Assembly: GCF_000196255.1 (NCBI RefSeq)
Contig: NC_006370.1
Coordinates: forward strand, 1,746,887-1,810,886
Source: Photobacterium profundum SS9
Lineage (GTDB): Bacteria > Pseudomonadota > Gammaproteobacteria > Enterobacterales > Vibrionaceae
Length of the DNA: 64,000 nucleotides
Direction: 5' to 3'
Under the pieces are notes generated by a model. It was not told the DNA's origin and searched no databases. It saw nothing but the letters and a program-made list of their open reading frames with translations. The translations under genes were made by a program, and so were the position numbers. Positions 1 to 8,406 of the stretch are shown one piece after another. How positions within the stretch are numbered: the stretch's first letter is position 1; every line of letters begins with the position of its first letter.

Positions 1-18
1 TGAGTCGTAATTATCGTT

Positions 19-122
19 AATCGTCAATTAACGATTGATCCAGCATGAGAAAGGCGTATATTAATCGTTAAAAGGCGATGGCCTTGTATTTATGTAATCT
101 TAATAATCGTATTTCGACGATT
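19..122. promoter_or_regulatory. Operator-like dyad array upstream of the ars operon
   Basis: The region holds two copies of AATCGT-N6-ACGATT (19-36 and 105-122) plus further half sites, including ATTAATCGTTAA near 60-71 and the tandem ACGATTAACGATTAACGG starting at 117. The repeated TTAACGATTA unit and its dyads, 50 to 150 bp before the efflux gene, suggest binding sites for a dimeric repressor. ArsR-type regulators normally control such operons, but no arsR lies in the window; it could be just upstream. The repeat structure is seen directly; the regulator is inferred. Confidence 0.55.
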
Positions 123-170
123 AACGATTAACGGTTCTCAACTAATGTTCATGTTGTGAGTGGAGCTAAT

Positions 171-1238
171 ATGCAACCTAAACTAGGTTTTCTCGATAGA
201 TTTTTAACATTGTGGATATTCATAGCGATGGCTGTGGGTGTTGTTTTGGGTGTTTCTTTTCCTGATGCTATTGCGAGTTGGAATACATCGTTGTCGGTTG
301 GTACAACGAATGTACCGCTAGCGATTGGTCTTATTTTGATGATGTACCCACCATTGGCGAAAGTGAATTACAGCTTAATGGGCAAGGTATTGGAAGATAA
401 GAAAGCCATTACGTTGTCACTTGTGATGAACTGGTTAGTCGGTCCGATTTTGATGTTTGCGTTGGCAGTCATCTTTTTAGGTGATCACCCAAGTTTAATG
501 ACAGGTGTAATTTTAATCGGTTTAGCGCGTTGTATCGCAATGGTACTGGTATGGAATGACATTGGTGGTGGTAATAAAGAATACGCTGCGGCATTAGTGG
601 CACTGAATAGCATGTTCCAAATCGTGACATACAGTTTCATGGCATGGCTATTTATAACAGTACTACCACCTTACTTTGGCGTTAAAGGTCAGTTGGTAGA
701 CATATCGATTGGTGAAATTGCAAAAAGTGTCTTTATTTACCTTGGTATTCCGTTCATTGCTGGTTTTCTTAGCCGTAAGGTATTGGTCGCGAAGAAAGGG
801 GAGCAGTGGTACACCGATAAGTATATTCCTGCTATTTCACCTATTACGTTAATTGCGCTATTAGCCACCATCGTTCTGATGTTTAGCTTAAAAGGCGAGA
901 TGATTGTTGAGTTACCAATGCAAGTTGTGCTGGTGGCTGTTCCATTGGTTATCTACTTTGTATTGATGTTCTTGATCAGCTTTTTTACCGCGAAAAAGAT
1001 GGGAGTGCCATTTGATAAGAATGCATCCATAGCATATACCGCGACAGGTAATAACTTTGAATTGGCCATTGCTGTCGCGATAGCAGTGTTTGGTTTGAAC
1101 TCACCAGAAGCATTTGCAGGGGTTATTGGTCCACTGGTGGAAGTACCGATACTGATTGCCTTGGTGAATTTCACGTTAAAAATGAAAAACAATTACGTGA
1201 CCAAAGGTCAAGTGCAAACCAGTAACGCGAATAGCTAG
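171..1238 (+). CDS. acr3: ACR3-family arsenite efflux permease
   Basis: The 355-residue polytopic membrane protein has about ten hydrophobic segments and fits the ACR3 (bile acid:sodium symporter superfamily) arsenite exporters. It opens with a short cytoplasmic stretch and a first helix ([16 protein letters not shown]), and the family motif region [18 protein letters not shown] carries the conserved Cys of ACR3 pumps. It would extrude As(III) across the inner membrane. The ATG at 171 is preferred over the in-frame GTG at 156 because GGAG lies five bases upstream. arsD and arsA follow within 10 and 17 bases, so the pump may be energised by ArsA; ArsA is better known with ArsB, but ACR3-ArsDA operons exist. 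Allocation is confident; the substrate is inferred from family and operon. Confidence 0.92.
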   Translation: MQPKLGFLDRFLTLWIFIAMAVGVVLGVSFPDAIASWNTSLSVGTTNVPLAIGLILMMYPPLAKVNYSLMGKVLEDKKAITLSLVMNWLVGPILMFALAVIFLGDHPSLMTGVILIGLARCIAMVLVWNDIGGGNKEYAAALVALNSMFQIVTYSFMAWLFITVLPPYFGVKGQLVDISIGEIAKSVFIYLGIPFIAGFLSRKVLVAKKGEQWYTDKYIPAISPITLIALLATIVLMFSLKGEMIVELPMQVVLVAVPLVIYFVLMFLISFFTAKKMGVPFDKNASIAYTATGNNFELAIAVAIAVFGLNSPEAFAGVIGPLVEVPILIALVNFTLKMKNNYVTKGQVQTSNANS

Positions 1239-1248
1239 GAGTAATAAG

Positions 1249-1623
1249 ATGAAACGTATTCAAGTATTTGATCCATCGATGTGTTGTTCAAGTGGTGTCT
1301 GCGGGACGGATGTTGATGCATTACTCGTGGCTTTTTCTGCCGATGTGGATTGGCTAAAAGCGAAAAATGTGGACATCGAGCGTTTTAATTTGGCGCAACA
1401 ACCAATGGCATTTGTAGAGCATGCTGCCGTGGCAGGATTTCTAGAAACAGCTGGTGCAGAAGGTTTGCCACTGACATTAGTGAACGACCAAGTTGTATTG
1501 ACAGGACGCTATGCCACACGTGAGGAATTAACGCGTTGGGCAGGGCTTAACGTTACTGCTTCTGAAACGTCAGTGGATGTATCTACTTCAACATCATGTT
1601 GTTCATCTTCATGTAAGTGTTAA
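1249..1623 (+). CDS. arsD: ArsD arsenite metallochaperone
   Basis: The 124-residue protein starts MKRIQVFDPSMCCSSGVCG, giving the Cys12-Cys13-Cys18 trio used by ArsD to bind As(III) and hand it to ArsA. The C-terminus ends in further cysteine clusters (CCSSSCKC), as in other ArsD proteins with vicinal pairs. ArsD is also a weak repressor of its own operon in some species. A good ribosome-binding site (AGGAG) precedes the ATG. It sits 10 bases after the efflux gene and 16 bases before arsA, so it is almost surely cotranscribed with both. Confidence 0.95.
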   Translation: MKRIQVFDPSMCCSSGVCGTDVDALLVAFSADVDWLKAKNVDIERFNLAQQPMAFVEHAAVAGFLETAGAEGLPLTLVNDQVVLTGRYATREELTRWAGLNVTASETSVDVSTSTSCCSSSCKC

Positions 1624-1639
1624 TCAAAAGGGCTGTGTC

Positions 1640-3412
1640 ATGATTGGATTTTTACATACCCCTCCACCGTTTCTGTTTTTTACGGGTAAAGGCGGTGTCG
1701 GCAAAACATCACTGGCGTGTGCTTCGGCATTGGCGTTAGCAGAGCAAGGCAATAAAGTGTTGTTAGTGAGCACTGATCCGGCTTCGAATGTCGGTCAAGT
1801 GTTCGATACCCAAATCGGTAATCAGATCACCCCGATTCAACATGTCGAAAAGTTGTCCGCTATTGAAATTGATCCACAGGCAGCTGCACAGGCATATCGT
1901 GAGAAAATTGTAGGTCCAGTGCGTGGTAAGTTACCAGAAGCGGTCGTCAACAGTATCGAAGAGCAGTTATCTGGGGCATGCACAACTGAGATTGCCGCAT
2001 TTGATGAATTTACGGCCCTGCTGACTGACAAAACCTTGCAAACTACGTATCAGTATATTGTGTTTGATACCGCCCCAACGGGTCACACTATTCGCTTACT
2101 GCAATTACCGGGTGCTTGGAATGAGTTTTTAGAACACGGGCAGGGGGATGCATCTTGTTTAGGCCCACTGGCTGGGCTTGATAAGCAGCGTGAAAAATAT
2201 GCGCAAGCAGTGGATGCATTGTCAGATAAGGCGCAAACGCGTTTGATTTTGGTGGCACGAGCACAAGCATCGACGTTACAAGAAGTCGCGCGAACGCATG
2301 TTGAGTTGGGGGATATTGGTTTAAAAGAACAGTACCTCGCGATCAATGGCTTATATCCTGAAGCGGCTATCGACAATGATGCGCTGGCGTTGGCGGTGTA
2401 TCAGCGTGAACAACATGCGCTGGTGGCGATGCCTGAAAGCTTGCAGCAGCTACCACAAGATCGATTACCTTTGTTATCGAGCAATATTGTGGGCTTAGAT
2501 AGCTTGCGTGCTTTAGTCTCAACCTCGGTAGAGAGTGTCAGTGAGTCGTCAGCGTCTAATGTCACGACGATCCAACAGGATGCCTACCCGCACCTTGATA
2601 CTTTGGTGGATGAACTAGCTGAAACCGGTCATGGTTTAGTGATGCTGATGGGCAAAGGTGGGGTAGGGAAAACCACCATTGCAGCGGCATTGGCAACAGA
2701 ACTGGCCTTACGGGGTAACGATGTGCATTTAACCACCTCCGATCCAGCTGCGCATTTGAGTGAAACTTTAAACGGTTCGTTAGCGAATTTAGAGGTGAGC
2801 CGTATTGATCCTGAGGTTGAAACCCAGCGTTACCGTGATCGCGTGATGGCGACCAAAGGTAAAAATCTGGATGAGGCAGGCAAAGCATTACTGGAAGAAG
2901 ATTTACGTTCACCGTGCACAGAAGAAATTGCTGTGTTCCAAGCGTTTTCTCGTGTGATTCGTGATGCGAATAAGCGCTTTGTGGTGATGGATACCGCGCC
3001 AACTGGGCATACTTTATTGTTGCTTGATGCGACAGGTGCTTACCATAAAGAAGTGTCACGCCAAATGGGTGATAAAGGTATGCAATTCACAACGCCGATG
3101 ATGCAACTGCAAGATCCGGCATTAACTAAAGTCGTGATTACCACATTGGCAGAGCCGACACCGGTACAAGAAGCGGTGAGTTTGCAAGCCGATTTACAAC
3201 GCGCAGGAATTTCACCGTGGGCGTGGGTCGTGAATCATGCATTGATACAGGCTCCGCTGACAGCGCCGTTGATGCAAGAAAGGGCGGCACAACAATTACC
3301 GTACATTGAAGCCGTGCAAGTTCAGCACAGTCAACGATTAGCGGTGGTGCCATTGCAGCATGCTGAGCCGGTTGGTACCGAGGCATTGCATGCACTCTGT
3401 TGTGCATCGTAA
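1640..3412 (+). CDS. arsA: ArsA arsenite-stimulated ATPase
   Basis: The 590-residue protein has the duplicated ArsA/Get3 fold. Each half has a deviant Walker A loop (GKGGVGKTS near residue 18, GKGGVGKTT near residue 338) and a DTAPTGHT switch motif. The three As(III)-binding cysteines of the family are recognisable in the contexts LSGACTTEIA, GDASCLGPL and LRSPCTEEIA. ArsA couples ATP hydrolysis to the arsenite pump and receives As(III) from ArsD. I use the ATG at 1640; an upstream start at 1577 would read into arsD and has no ribosome-binding site. Length is close to the E. coli plasmid ArsA. It ends the ars operon. Confidence 0.95.
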   Translation: MIGFLHTPPPFLFFTGKGGVGKTSLACASALALAEQGNKVLLVSTDPASNVGQVFDTQIGNQITPIQHVEKLSAIEIDPQAAAQAYREKIVGPVRGKLPEAVVNSIEEQLSGACTTEIAAFDEFTALLTDKTLQTTYQYIVFDTAPTGHTIRLLQLPGAWNEFLEHGQGDASCLGPLAGLDKQREKYAQAVDALSDKAQTRLILVARAQASTLQEVARTHVELGDIGLKEQYLAINGLYPEAAIDNDALALAVYQREQHALVAMPESLQQLPQDRLPLLSSNIVGLDSLRALVSTSVESVSESSASNVTTIQQDAYPHLDTLVDELAETGHGLVMLMGKGGVGKTTIAAALATELALRGNDVHLTTSDPAAHLSETLNGSLANLEVSRIDPEVETQRYRDRVMATKGKNLDEAGKALLEEDLRSPCTEEIAVFQAFSRVIRDANKRFVVMDTAPTGHTLLLLDATGAYHKEVSRQMGDKGMQFTTPMMQLQDPALTKVVITTLAEPTPVQEAVSLQADLQRAGISPWAWVVNHALIQAPLTAPLMQERAAQQLPYIEAVQVQHSQRLAVVPLQHAEPVGTEALHALCCAS

Positions 3413-3465
3413 TTAATGGGAGTTTGCTTGTAAGGTGATTTAATGGTCTTGCTACAGCTGTAAAT

Positions 3466-3500
3466 GACAAAGGCACATCCTATGATGCGCCTTTGTCTTT
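3466..3500 (+). terminator. Hairpin after the ars operon
   Basis: GACAAAGGC pairs with GCCTTTGTC around a short loop, followed by a brief T-rich run (TCTTTAT). It lies between arsA and the convergent acetyltransferase gene and may act in both directions. The U-tract is weak. Confidence 0.5.
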
Positions 3501-3534
3501 ATGTATGGGTAATCAATGTTGTGGTGTCGTAAGA

Positions 3535-4029
3535 CTATGACGCGATGTTTAACGGTACTTCGCTTGGGATAATGACTTTTGTCATCATACAAAACTGTCG
3601 ACGAGGAACAAAATCATGCCTTTCATAGAAGCTACGAGCACCAGCATTACCGATATTGACTTCTAAGGACAGCGCATGAATTCCTGATTGCGCTATTTGA
3701 TGTTCAATTTGTGGAATTAACTCTGTACCTATACCTTGTTGGCGCCAATCAGGTTTTAGGTAAAATTGGTCGATAAGCCCAACACGCCCACCGTGCTCAA
3801 GGCTAAAACTGTAGCTGACGATGATATGACCCGCGATGATTTTCTCACCTTCATGTTCAACTTCAATCAACCATGCTTGCCCAAGTTCCGGGTTGCTAAG
3901 TAGTTGGTTAACTGCATGATTAGTCTGTTCTATTTTTTTAGGTAGAGCTTCATATGCAAAAAGTTCTTCAATGAGTTTCATTAGCACGTCTACAGACGAC
4001 GAGCTCGGCGCAACAAGAGATATATTCAT
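3535..4029 (-). CDS. GNAT-family N-acetyltransferase
   Basis: The 164-residue protein fits the GNAT fold. The core acetyl-CoA loop is RQQGIGTEL near residue 98, preceded by the beta-4 strand VGLIDQFYLKP and followed by ALSLEVNIGNAGARSFYERHDF, the usual beta-5/alpha-4 region with the N-x-x-A-R-x-F-Y-E motif. It would transfer an acetyl group from acetyl-CoA to an amine of a small molecule or protein; the substrate cannot be told. It is a single gene convergent with the ars operon and divergent from rsuA. Confidence 0.85.
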   Translation of the reverse strand: MNISLVAPSSSSVDVLMKLIEELFAYEALPKKIEQTNHAVNQLLSNPELGQAWLIEVEHEGEKIIAGHIIVSYSFSLEHGGRVGLIDQFYLKPDWRQQGIGTELIPQIEHQIAQSGIHALSLEVNIGNAGARSFYERHDFVPRRQFCMMTKVIIPSEVPLNIAS

Positions 4030-4337
4030 ATTAGACCTTTGTTATAAGGCGTATCATTATTTTGATTAGTAACCAGTATTACTCTTTTTTGGTTCTGAGT
4101 AACGTTAGTAGCATACAGGTTATACGTAACAACTGTGTCATGAGTCTATTGTTATAAGACCTATATATGACAAAAATGTTCAGCTTTTTGAGCTTAGTTA
4201 TAGATCGTAAAAAAAGGTGAAAACTTTGTCTCAAAGAATTGAATTTCACTTAGTTCGTTAAAATTCGTAAGTTTTTAATGCAAGTTAGACGCGAGCTTTT
4301 TATAATGCCGTCCCTTTTGATACATGCGGAGCCAGTA
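4030..4337. other. Divergent intergenic region, acetyltransferase/rsuA
   Basis: About 300 AT-rich bases between divergent genes. It must hold both promoters, but I see no convincing -35/-10 pair, dyad or small gene. An in-frame upstream ATG for rsuA at 4278 is judged not to be used. Confidence 0.4.
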
Positions 4338-5036
4338 ATGAGGCTTGATAAATTCTTAGCTACCACTTTAGGTATTACTCGTAAAGAAGCCGGTAGACTA
4401 TTAAATAACAAAATGATTGAAGTGAATGGTGACGTTGTTAAGAGCATTTCACTGAAGATCACCGACGATTGCGATGTTGAATTTAACGGCAAAAAATTAA
4501 CCTTACAAGGGCCGCAATACTTCATGCTGAACAAGCCAGAAGGTTTTGTGTGTTCGCATGTTGATGACCATAACCCAACAGTGTTCGTTTTGTTCGATGA
4601 AGTAAGTCCTGAAAAAATGCACGTTGCAGGGCGTTTAGATGGTGATACAACAGGGTTAACGTTATTAACCGATGATGGTCAATGGTCACACCGTGTGACT
4701 TCGCCTCGTCATGTTTGTGAAAAGGTATACCACGTTGAGTTGGCAGATCCTGTTCCTGAAGAAACGATTCAAACGTTTTTAGAGGGAGTTCAGCTTCGCG
4801 GTGAGAAAGACATTACTCGTCCAGCTAAATTAGAAATTTTAGGTGAGCGTGAAGCAATACTGACGATCACTGAAGGTAAATATCACCAAGTTAAGCGTAT
4901 GTTTGCCGCTGTAGGTAACCGAGTTGTTGGTCTTCATCGTGAGCAAGTAGGTGCTGTTGTTCTAGATGAAAACTTAAAACCAGGTGAATACCGTCGCTTA
5001 ACAGATGAAGAGATTGCTTCTTTTCTTAAAAAGTAA
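4338..5036 (+). CDS. rsuA: 16S rRNA pseudouridine(516) synthase RsuA
   Basis: The 232-residue protein matches RsuA in length and layout: an N-terminal S4 RNA-binding domain (MRLDKFLATTLGITRKEAGR, residues 1-60), then the RsuA/RluB/E/F catalytic domain with AGRLDGDTTGLTLLTDDG, where the Asp of GRLD is the catalytic residue. It isomerises U516 of 16S rRNA during small-subunit assembly. The ATG at 4338 matches the E. coli start (MRLDKF) and has GGAG upstream; a longer form from 4278 would add 20 unrelated residues. Monocistronic. Confidence 0.93.
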   Translation: MRLDKFLATTLGITRKEAGRLLNNKMIEVNGDVVKSISLKITDDCDVEFNGKKLTLQGPQYFMLNKPEGFVCSHVDDHNPTVFVLFDEVSPEKMHVAGRLDGDTTGLTLLTDDGQWSHRVTSPRHVCEKVYHVELADPVPEETIQTFLEGVQLRGEKDITRPAKLEILGEREAILTITEGKYHQVKRMFAAVGNRVVGLHREQVGAVVLDENLKPGEYRRLTDEEIASFLKK

Positions 5037-5061
5037 TGTATTGAGCTAAAATCTAAGGCAT

Positions 5062-5124
5062 AACGTGTACCTAAGTTACCTCAAGATCACTCTGAATCCT
5101 GTATCTTGAGGTCGCTGGGTATAA
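5062..5124. repeat. Short palindromic copy of the MITE-like repeat
   Basis: ACCTAAGTTACCTCAAGAT and ATCTTGAGGTCGCTGGGTAT form an imperfect inverted repeat about 60 bp long, separated by CACTCTGAATCCTG. The same arms and the same GATCACTCTGAATCCTG core form the right end of the larger element at 8407-8673. This copy looks like an internally deleted derivative. It could also act as a hairpin after rsuA. Confidence 0.75.
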
Positions 5125-5313
5125 CGTTAATTGAGTATCGTAATGTTTAGTGTTTTTCGTTACGAATATGCAGGAATATTGGGTAAATCTGCATAAAATA
5201 GAAACTTATCTGTTCCTAATAGGAAAGAATAAAAAACATCAATTCATCGTACAATAACTTTCTTTATCTTCCATTCTGCTGTTTTCTCGATGGCATATAT
5301 AAATAGTGAAATT

Positions 5314-6504
5314 ATGACCCAACAAGACAGTCAACGACTGAGCCTGCAACTTATTATTATTTTGGGTGCGATTGCGGCGTTAACCCCGCTTGCTATCGAT
5401 ATGTATTTACCTGCGATGCCTGCGATCGCCAAAGATTTGATGGTGTCTCCAAGCTTAGTTCAAGCAACATTAACCGCTTATACTGCTGGTTTTGCTATCG
5501 GACAATTACTGCATGGACCATTAGCAGACAGTTATGGTCGTCGTCCAATTCTTATCATTGGTATTGTATTCTTTACTATTGCAGGGGTGATGAGCGCGTT
5601 AAGCACAAATATTCATGAGCTTATGTGGTTCCGTGCGGCACAAGGTTTTGCGGGTGCCTCTGCTGCCGTGATTATTCAGGCCTTAGTACGTGATATGTTT
5701 GAGCGCGATGAGTTTGCTCGTACTATGTCTTTTGTTACGTTGGTAATGACGATAGCGCCACTTGCAGCACCAATGATTGGCGGTTATATGTCAATTTGGT
5801 TAGGCTGGCGCTCTATATTCTGGTTGCTCGCGATATGTGCCGTATTGGTTATTATTGCTGTGGTATGGAAAATTCCAGAAACACTGGCGGTTGAAAAGCG
5901 CTTACCTTTCCATATTGGTTCAACGTTCAGAAATTATGCCAAGCTAATGACCACACCAACGGCTGTTGGTTTGGTATTTTGTAGTGGTTTCTCTTTCGCT
6001 GGTATGTTTACATTTCTTACTGTTGGCTCGTTTGTTTATATCGATATTTACCATGTTAGCACCCAAAACTTTGGTTATTTATTTGGCCTTAATGTGCTTT
6101 GCTTAATTTTGATGACAAGCATAAACGGCCGAATGGTGAGAAAGGTAGGCTCACACTGGATGTTACGTTTCGGTTTGAGTATCCAGCTTATTGCCGGTAT
6201 CGGGCTTATCGTTGGGCAGGTGTTTAATCTTGGCTTGTGGGGCGTCGTAGTTCCTGTCATGCTTTTCGTGGGTACTATCTCGATCATTGGTAGTAATACC
6301 ATGGCATGCTTATTATCTAAATACCCGCATATGGCAGGTACAGCATCTTCATTAGCCGGTACATTACGTTTTGGTACGGGTACCGTGGTAAGTGGTATTG
6401 TCGCCTTATTACATAACTCGACTGTATGGCCGATGGCAGCGACAATGGCACTGTGTGCTGTATTATCTGCTGCGTTTTACTGGTTACTAGCAAAAAATGC
6501 ATAA
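5314..6504 (+). CDS. bcr: Bcr/CflA-family multidrug MFS exporter
   Basis: The protein has about twelve transmembrane helices and high similarity in pattern to E. coli Bcr (bicyclomycin/sulfonamide resistance): LTPLAIDMYLPAMPAIAKDL in helix 1, the MFS motif A GPLADSYGRRP after helix 2, and APMIGGYMSIWLGWRSIFW in the helix 5 region typical of proton-linked drug antiporters. The C-terminal half carries GFSFAGMFTFLTVGSFVYI and PHMAGTASSLAGTLRFG. With the ATG at 5314 it has 396 residues, the family length; an ATG at 5290 adds eight residues and cannot be excluded. The last 580 bases are duplicated downstream at 8683-9262. Confidence 0.9.
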   Translation: MTQQDSQRLSLQLIIILGAIAALTPLAIDMYLPAMPAIAKDLMVSPSLVQATLTAYTAGFAIGQLLHGPLADSYGRRPILIIGIVFFTIAGVMSALSTNIHELMWFRAAQGFAGASAAVIIQALVRDMFERDEFARTMSFVTLVMTIAPLAAPMIGGYMSIWLGWRSIFWLLAICAVLVIIAVVWKIPETLAVEKRLPFHIGSTFRNYAKLMTTPTAVGLVFCSGFSFAGMFTFLTVGSFVYIDIYHVSTQNFGYLFGLNVLCLILMTSINGRMVRKVGSHWMLRFGLSIQLIAGIGLIVGQVFNLGLWGVVVPVMLFVGTISIIGSNTMACLLSKYPHMAGTASSLAGTLRFGTGTVVSGIVALLHNSTVWPMAATMALCAVLSAAFYWLLAKNA

Positions 6505-7260
6505 TCCTTAGCAATGCAGTTGAATCTAAAGCCTAAGATATAAAAATGATATGTGCTTAATCACAGCCATGATTAAGCACTTGTACAAAGGAATAACATG
6601 GCAATTTTCTCTCAAGAAATCTATAAAGTGGTCACAATTGGCTTGAATGCGCTGGAATTATCACAAGCATCAGGTAAAACACCGCGAAACCCAGTCAGTG
6701 AAGCGCATTATTTGAGTGCGTGGGTGACAAAATCGCTTAAGCAGCAAAGCTTTGATCGTAGCGTCGTAAAAACCCTGATGATGTGGCAACAGCAAGGTCG
6801 CAGTATGGGGAAAAACGCCCAACTGAAATTGAATTTTGAGTGCTTAGCAGAAACATTTTCGGGTGTAGTAAATGCTGAAGGTGAAGAAAAGCGTGTAACA
6901 CACACAACACTTCAGGGGTTTTATGCTGCGCTAGAGCACGATGACTGGCTTATCACTAAAGAGTTTGAAGTAAACCGTAAGGTGACACACTTTACAGACG
7001 GACAGGCATCATTAGTTGTGTGCAGTAAGCAATCTCAAAATGCTTTTGATGAGCAGGGTGAACTGGTAAAGCCATTATCTTTGTATGTGCGAGGAAACAT
7101 TCAGCCGTTCATTGATCTTGCATTTGCATCTGGCTTGCTACTTTTTAAAGTGACAGATTACAAATCGAAGGTGAAGTATCACGGAGAATTTGTAATATAC
7201 CCAGCGAATAATGGTGAGCACCTGCCAGAACTGCCAACACGCAACCTGCAAGTGTAAATT
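5925..7260 (+). repeat. Long direct repeat, copy A (bcr 3' half + DUF2913)
   Basis: This 1336-bp stretch recurs at 8683-10018, offset by 2758 bases. The first half is almost identical (two base changes noticed over the bcr part); differences cluster near the end of the DUF2913 gene. The copies are separated by 1422 bases of unrelated sequence. This is consistent with segmental duplication and later insertion or conversion. Confidence 0.95.
6598..7257 (+). CDS. DUF2913 family protein, copy A
   Basis: The 219-residue soluble protein belongs to the DUF2913 family, found mainly in Vibrionaceae and of unknown function. It has no signal peptide or membrane segment. A good ribosome-binding site (AAAGGA) precedes the ATG. 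It follows bcr by 93 bases and could be read from the same transcript. A second copy at 9356 is nearly identical, apart from a cluster of changes around residues 98-146 and a CAA-to-TAA change that shortens the C-terminus by two residues. Family recognition is from memory of the sequence pattern; no function is assigned. Confidence 0.8.
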   Translation: MAIFSQEIYKVVTIGLNALELSQASGKTPRNPVSEAHYLSAWVTKSLKQQSFDRSVVKTLMMWQQQGRSMGKNAQLKLNFECLAETFSGVVNAEGEEKRVTHTTLQGFYAALEHDDWLITKEFEVNRKVTHFTDGQASLVVCSKQSQNAFDEQGELVKPLSLYVRGNIQPFIDLAFASGLLLFKVTDYKSKVKYHGEFVIYPANNGEHLPELPTRNLQV

Positions 7261-7300
7261 TATCTTTGAATCTGAATGCTTTAATGGAAATGAGGTTGGA

Positions 7301-7450
7301 ATGATTAGTAAATTTTTTGTAGCTATTTTTCGGCTATTTCTGAAATTGGGAATCATTCAACCTATTTTTGATATTTCACCTCAATGTCCACACTGTCATT
7401 CACTTCATTTTAATAAATGGGGTAAATATGGAACAGTGCCACATAATTAG
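7301..7450 (+). CDS. Small hypothetical protein with CxxC pair
   Basis: This possible 49-residue ORF starts MISKFFVAIFRLFLKLGII, a hydrophobic N-terminus, then has CPHCHS followed by KWGKYG. The second half resembles the first zinc-ribbon knuckle of IS1-type or IS1595-type transposase N-termini (CPxC-x-S followed by KxGK), but the second CxxC is absent. GAGG lies about six bases before the ATG. It starts just beyond the end of repeat copy A. It may be a genuine small membrane protein or a truncated remnant; evidence is weak. Confidence 0.35.
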   Translation: MISKFFVAIFRLFLKLGIIQPIFDISPQCPHCHSLHFNKWGKYGTVPHN

Positions 7451-7462
7451 TTTGAATGTCGC

Positions 7463-7633
7463 TTATTCCTTCTTTTTCCCTATAAAAGTAAGCCAAATAT
7501 TTTGGCCTACAAAAGTTGCTAGTAATAAGTAAAAGAGTAGGTCTTTTAACTGCTCATCTGCTGCTTCCCAGTGCCAAATTGTAGCGACTAAAATTGCAAT
7601 AATACCAAGAACGCCAATTATTTTATTCTTCAT
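7463..7633 (-). CDS. 56-residue two-helix membrane protein, unknown
   Basis: This small ORF encodes a peptide beginning MKNKIIGVLGIIAILVATIW and ending FIGKKKE, with two hydrophobic segments (residues about 5-20 and 32-52) around a short acidic loop (EAADEQLKD). Its ATG overlaps the stop codon of the upstream 182-residue gene by one base (TAATG), an arrangement typical of translational coupling. I recognise no family. The pair lies between the two copies of the long repeat and may be a cassette-like insertion. Confidence 0.55.
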   Translation of the reverse strand: MKNKIIGVLGIIAILVATIWHWEAADEQLKDLLFYLLLATFVGQNIWLTFIGKKKE

Positions 7634-8181
7634 TAGAAAAACCTTGAAGTATTTAGGGTCGAACGATGGTCTTTTTCTTTAGTTGCTTTTTTAAGCTCTC
7701 TTATATTGAAATATATACAACCCCAAATAATAAGAGTGATCCAGTTTTTTCGGCTTATTGTCTTCTCGTGCTTTATTTTATTTAACATGTCTTTACCGCT
7801 GCTAACGGAGGCTCCAAAGCCTAATGTGCCAGCGATTGATGTTAAGTGGGTATGTAGTTCTATATCAGCATTAAGTTCACTGTTGGTTAATGACCAGATC
7901 CCCCATTGAGGGTTAACAAAAGTCGTATCAAGTACACGTTTGATCAGCTCCCCCATTAAAGCTTTTTTTTTAACTGAACGAATAGAAGTCATAGCTTTAA
8001 TTCTAAGGTGTTGATTAAGATGACGGTACAAAATCATGTAGCAGATTGCTTCAACTTCTTTTTCTCCAGCACCAACCAATAAATTATTGGGAATAGATGT
8101 TATTTTAGCAAGTTTTGTGAGTTGTTCTCGTGTTGTTTTTGGTAGCCGATAAGGTATATCTTTAATGGTCACGGTACTCAT
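7633..8181 (-). CDS. Hypothetical protein, 182 residues
   Basis: I do not recognise a family. The protein has a charged N-terminal two thirds, including KKKALMGELIKRVLDTTFV, then a Gly/Ala/Ser-rich stretch (SIAGTLGFGASVSSGKD) and one likely membrane helix near residues 146-160 (WITLIIWGCIYFNI) before a basic tail. GAGGA seven bases before the ATG supports the start. The next gene on the same strand, a two-helix membrane peptide, overlaps its stop by one base. The pairing of a soluble/one-helix protein with a tiny membrane protein would fit an immunity or toxin-type module, but this is speculation. Confidence 0.6.
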   Translation of the reverse strand: MSTVTIKDIPYRLPKTTREQLTKLAKITSIPNNLLVGAGEKEVEAICYMILYRHLNQHLRIKAMTSIRSVKKKALMGELIKRVLDTTFVNPQWGIWSLTNSELNADIELHTHLTSIAGTLGFGASVSSGKDMLNKIKHEKTISRKNWITLIIWGCIYFNIRELKKATKEKDHRSTLNTSRFF

Positions 8182-8324
8182 GTTGGTTCCTCACTATCTA
8201 AAATGTAGTTTAATGCTTATATTTAAGAGTGTTAAGGTCAACTGACTTGATGTTCAATTCATTACAGTTTAGGGCGACATAACGTTGAGTTATATTTCAG
8301 TTACATCGCACTGCTAACAGATAA

Positions 8325-8354
8325 GGACATGTGTCGCGAAGCCGACACCTATCC
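8325..8354. repeat. Imperfect hairpin upstream of the 182-residue gene
   Basis: GGACATGTGTCG and CCGACACCTATCC pair around CGAAG to form a stable imperfect stem. A smaller stem, CCCCTAATAAGGGG, lies at about 8378-8391. They sit between the unknown gene and the MITE-like element. Function unknown; I see no U-tract. Confidence 0.4.
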
Positions 8355-8406
8355 GAAATAATAAATATTGAAATTACCCCTAATAAGGGGCTGTGATTAT
8401 GATTGT

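Noticed and set aside
1577..1639. A longer ArsA start inside arsD
   Set aside because: It reads through arsD in another frame, lacks an SD, and the ATG at 1640 gives the known N-terminus.
2562..3059. A 165-residue minus-strand ORF inside arsA
   Set aside because: It is antisense to well conserved ArsA motifs with no coding features of its own.
8290..8360. Integron attC-like site near the 182-residue gene
   Set aside because: A hairpin is present, but the paired R/L core sites and GTTRRRY ends are not convincing.
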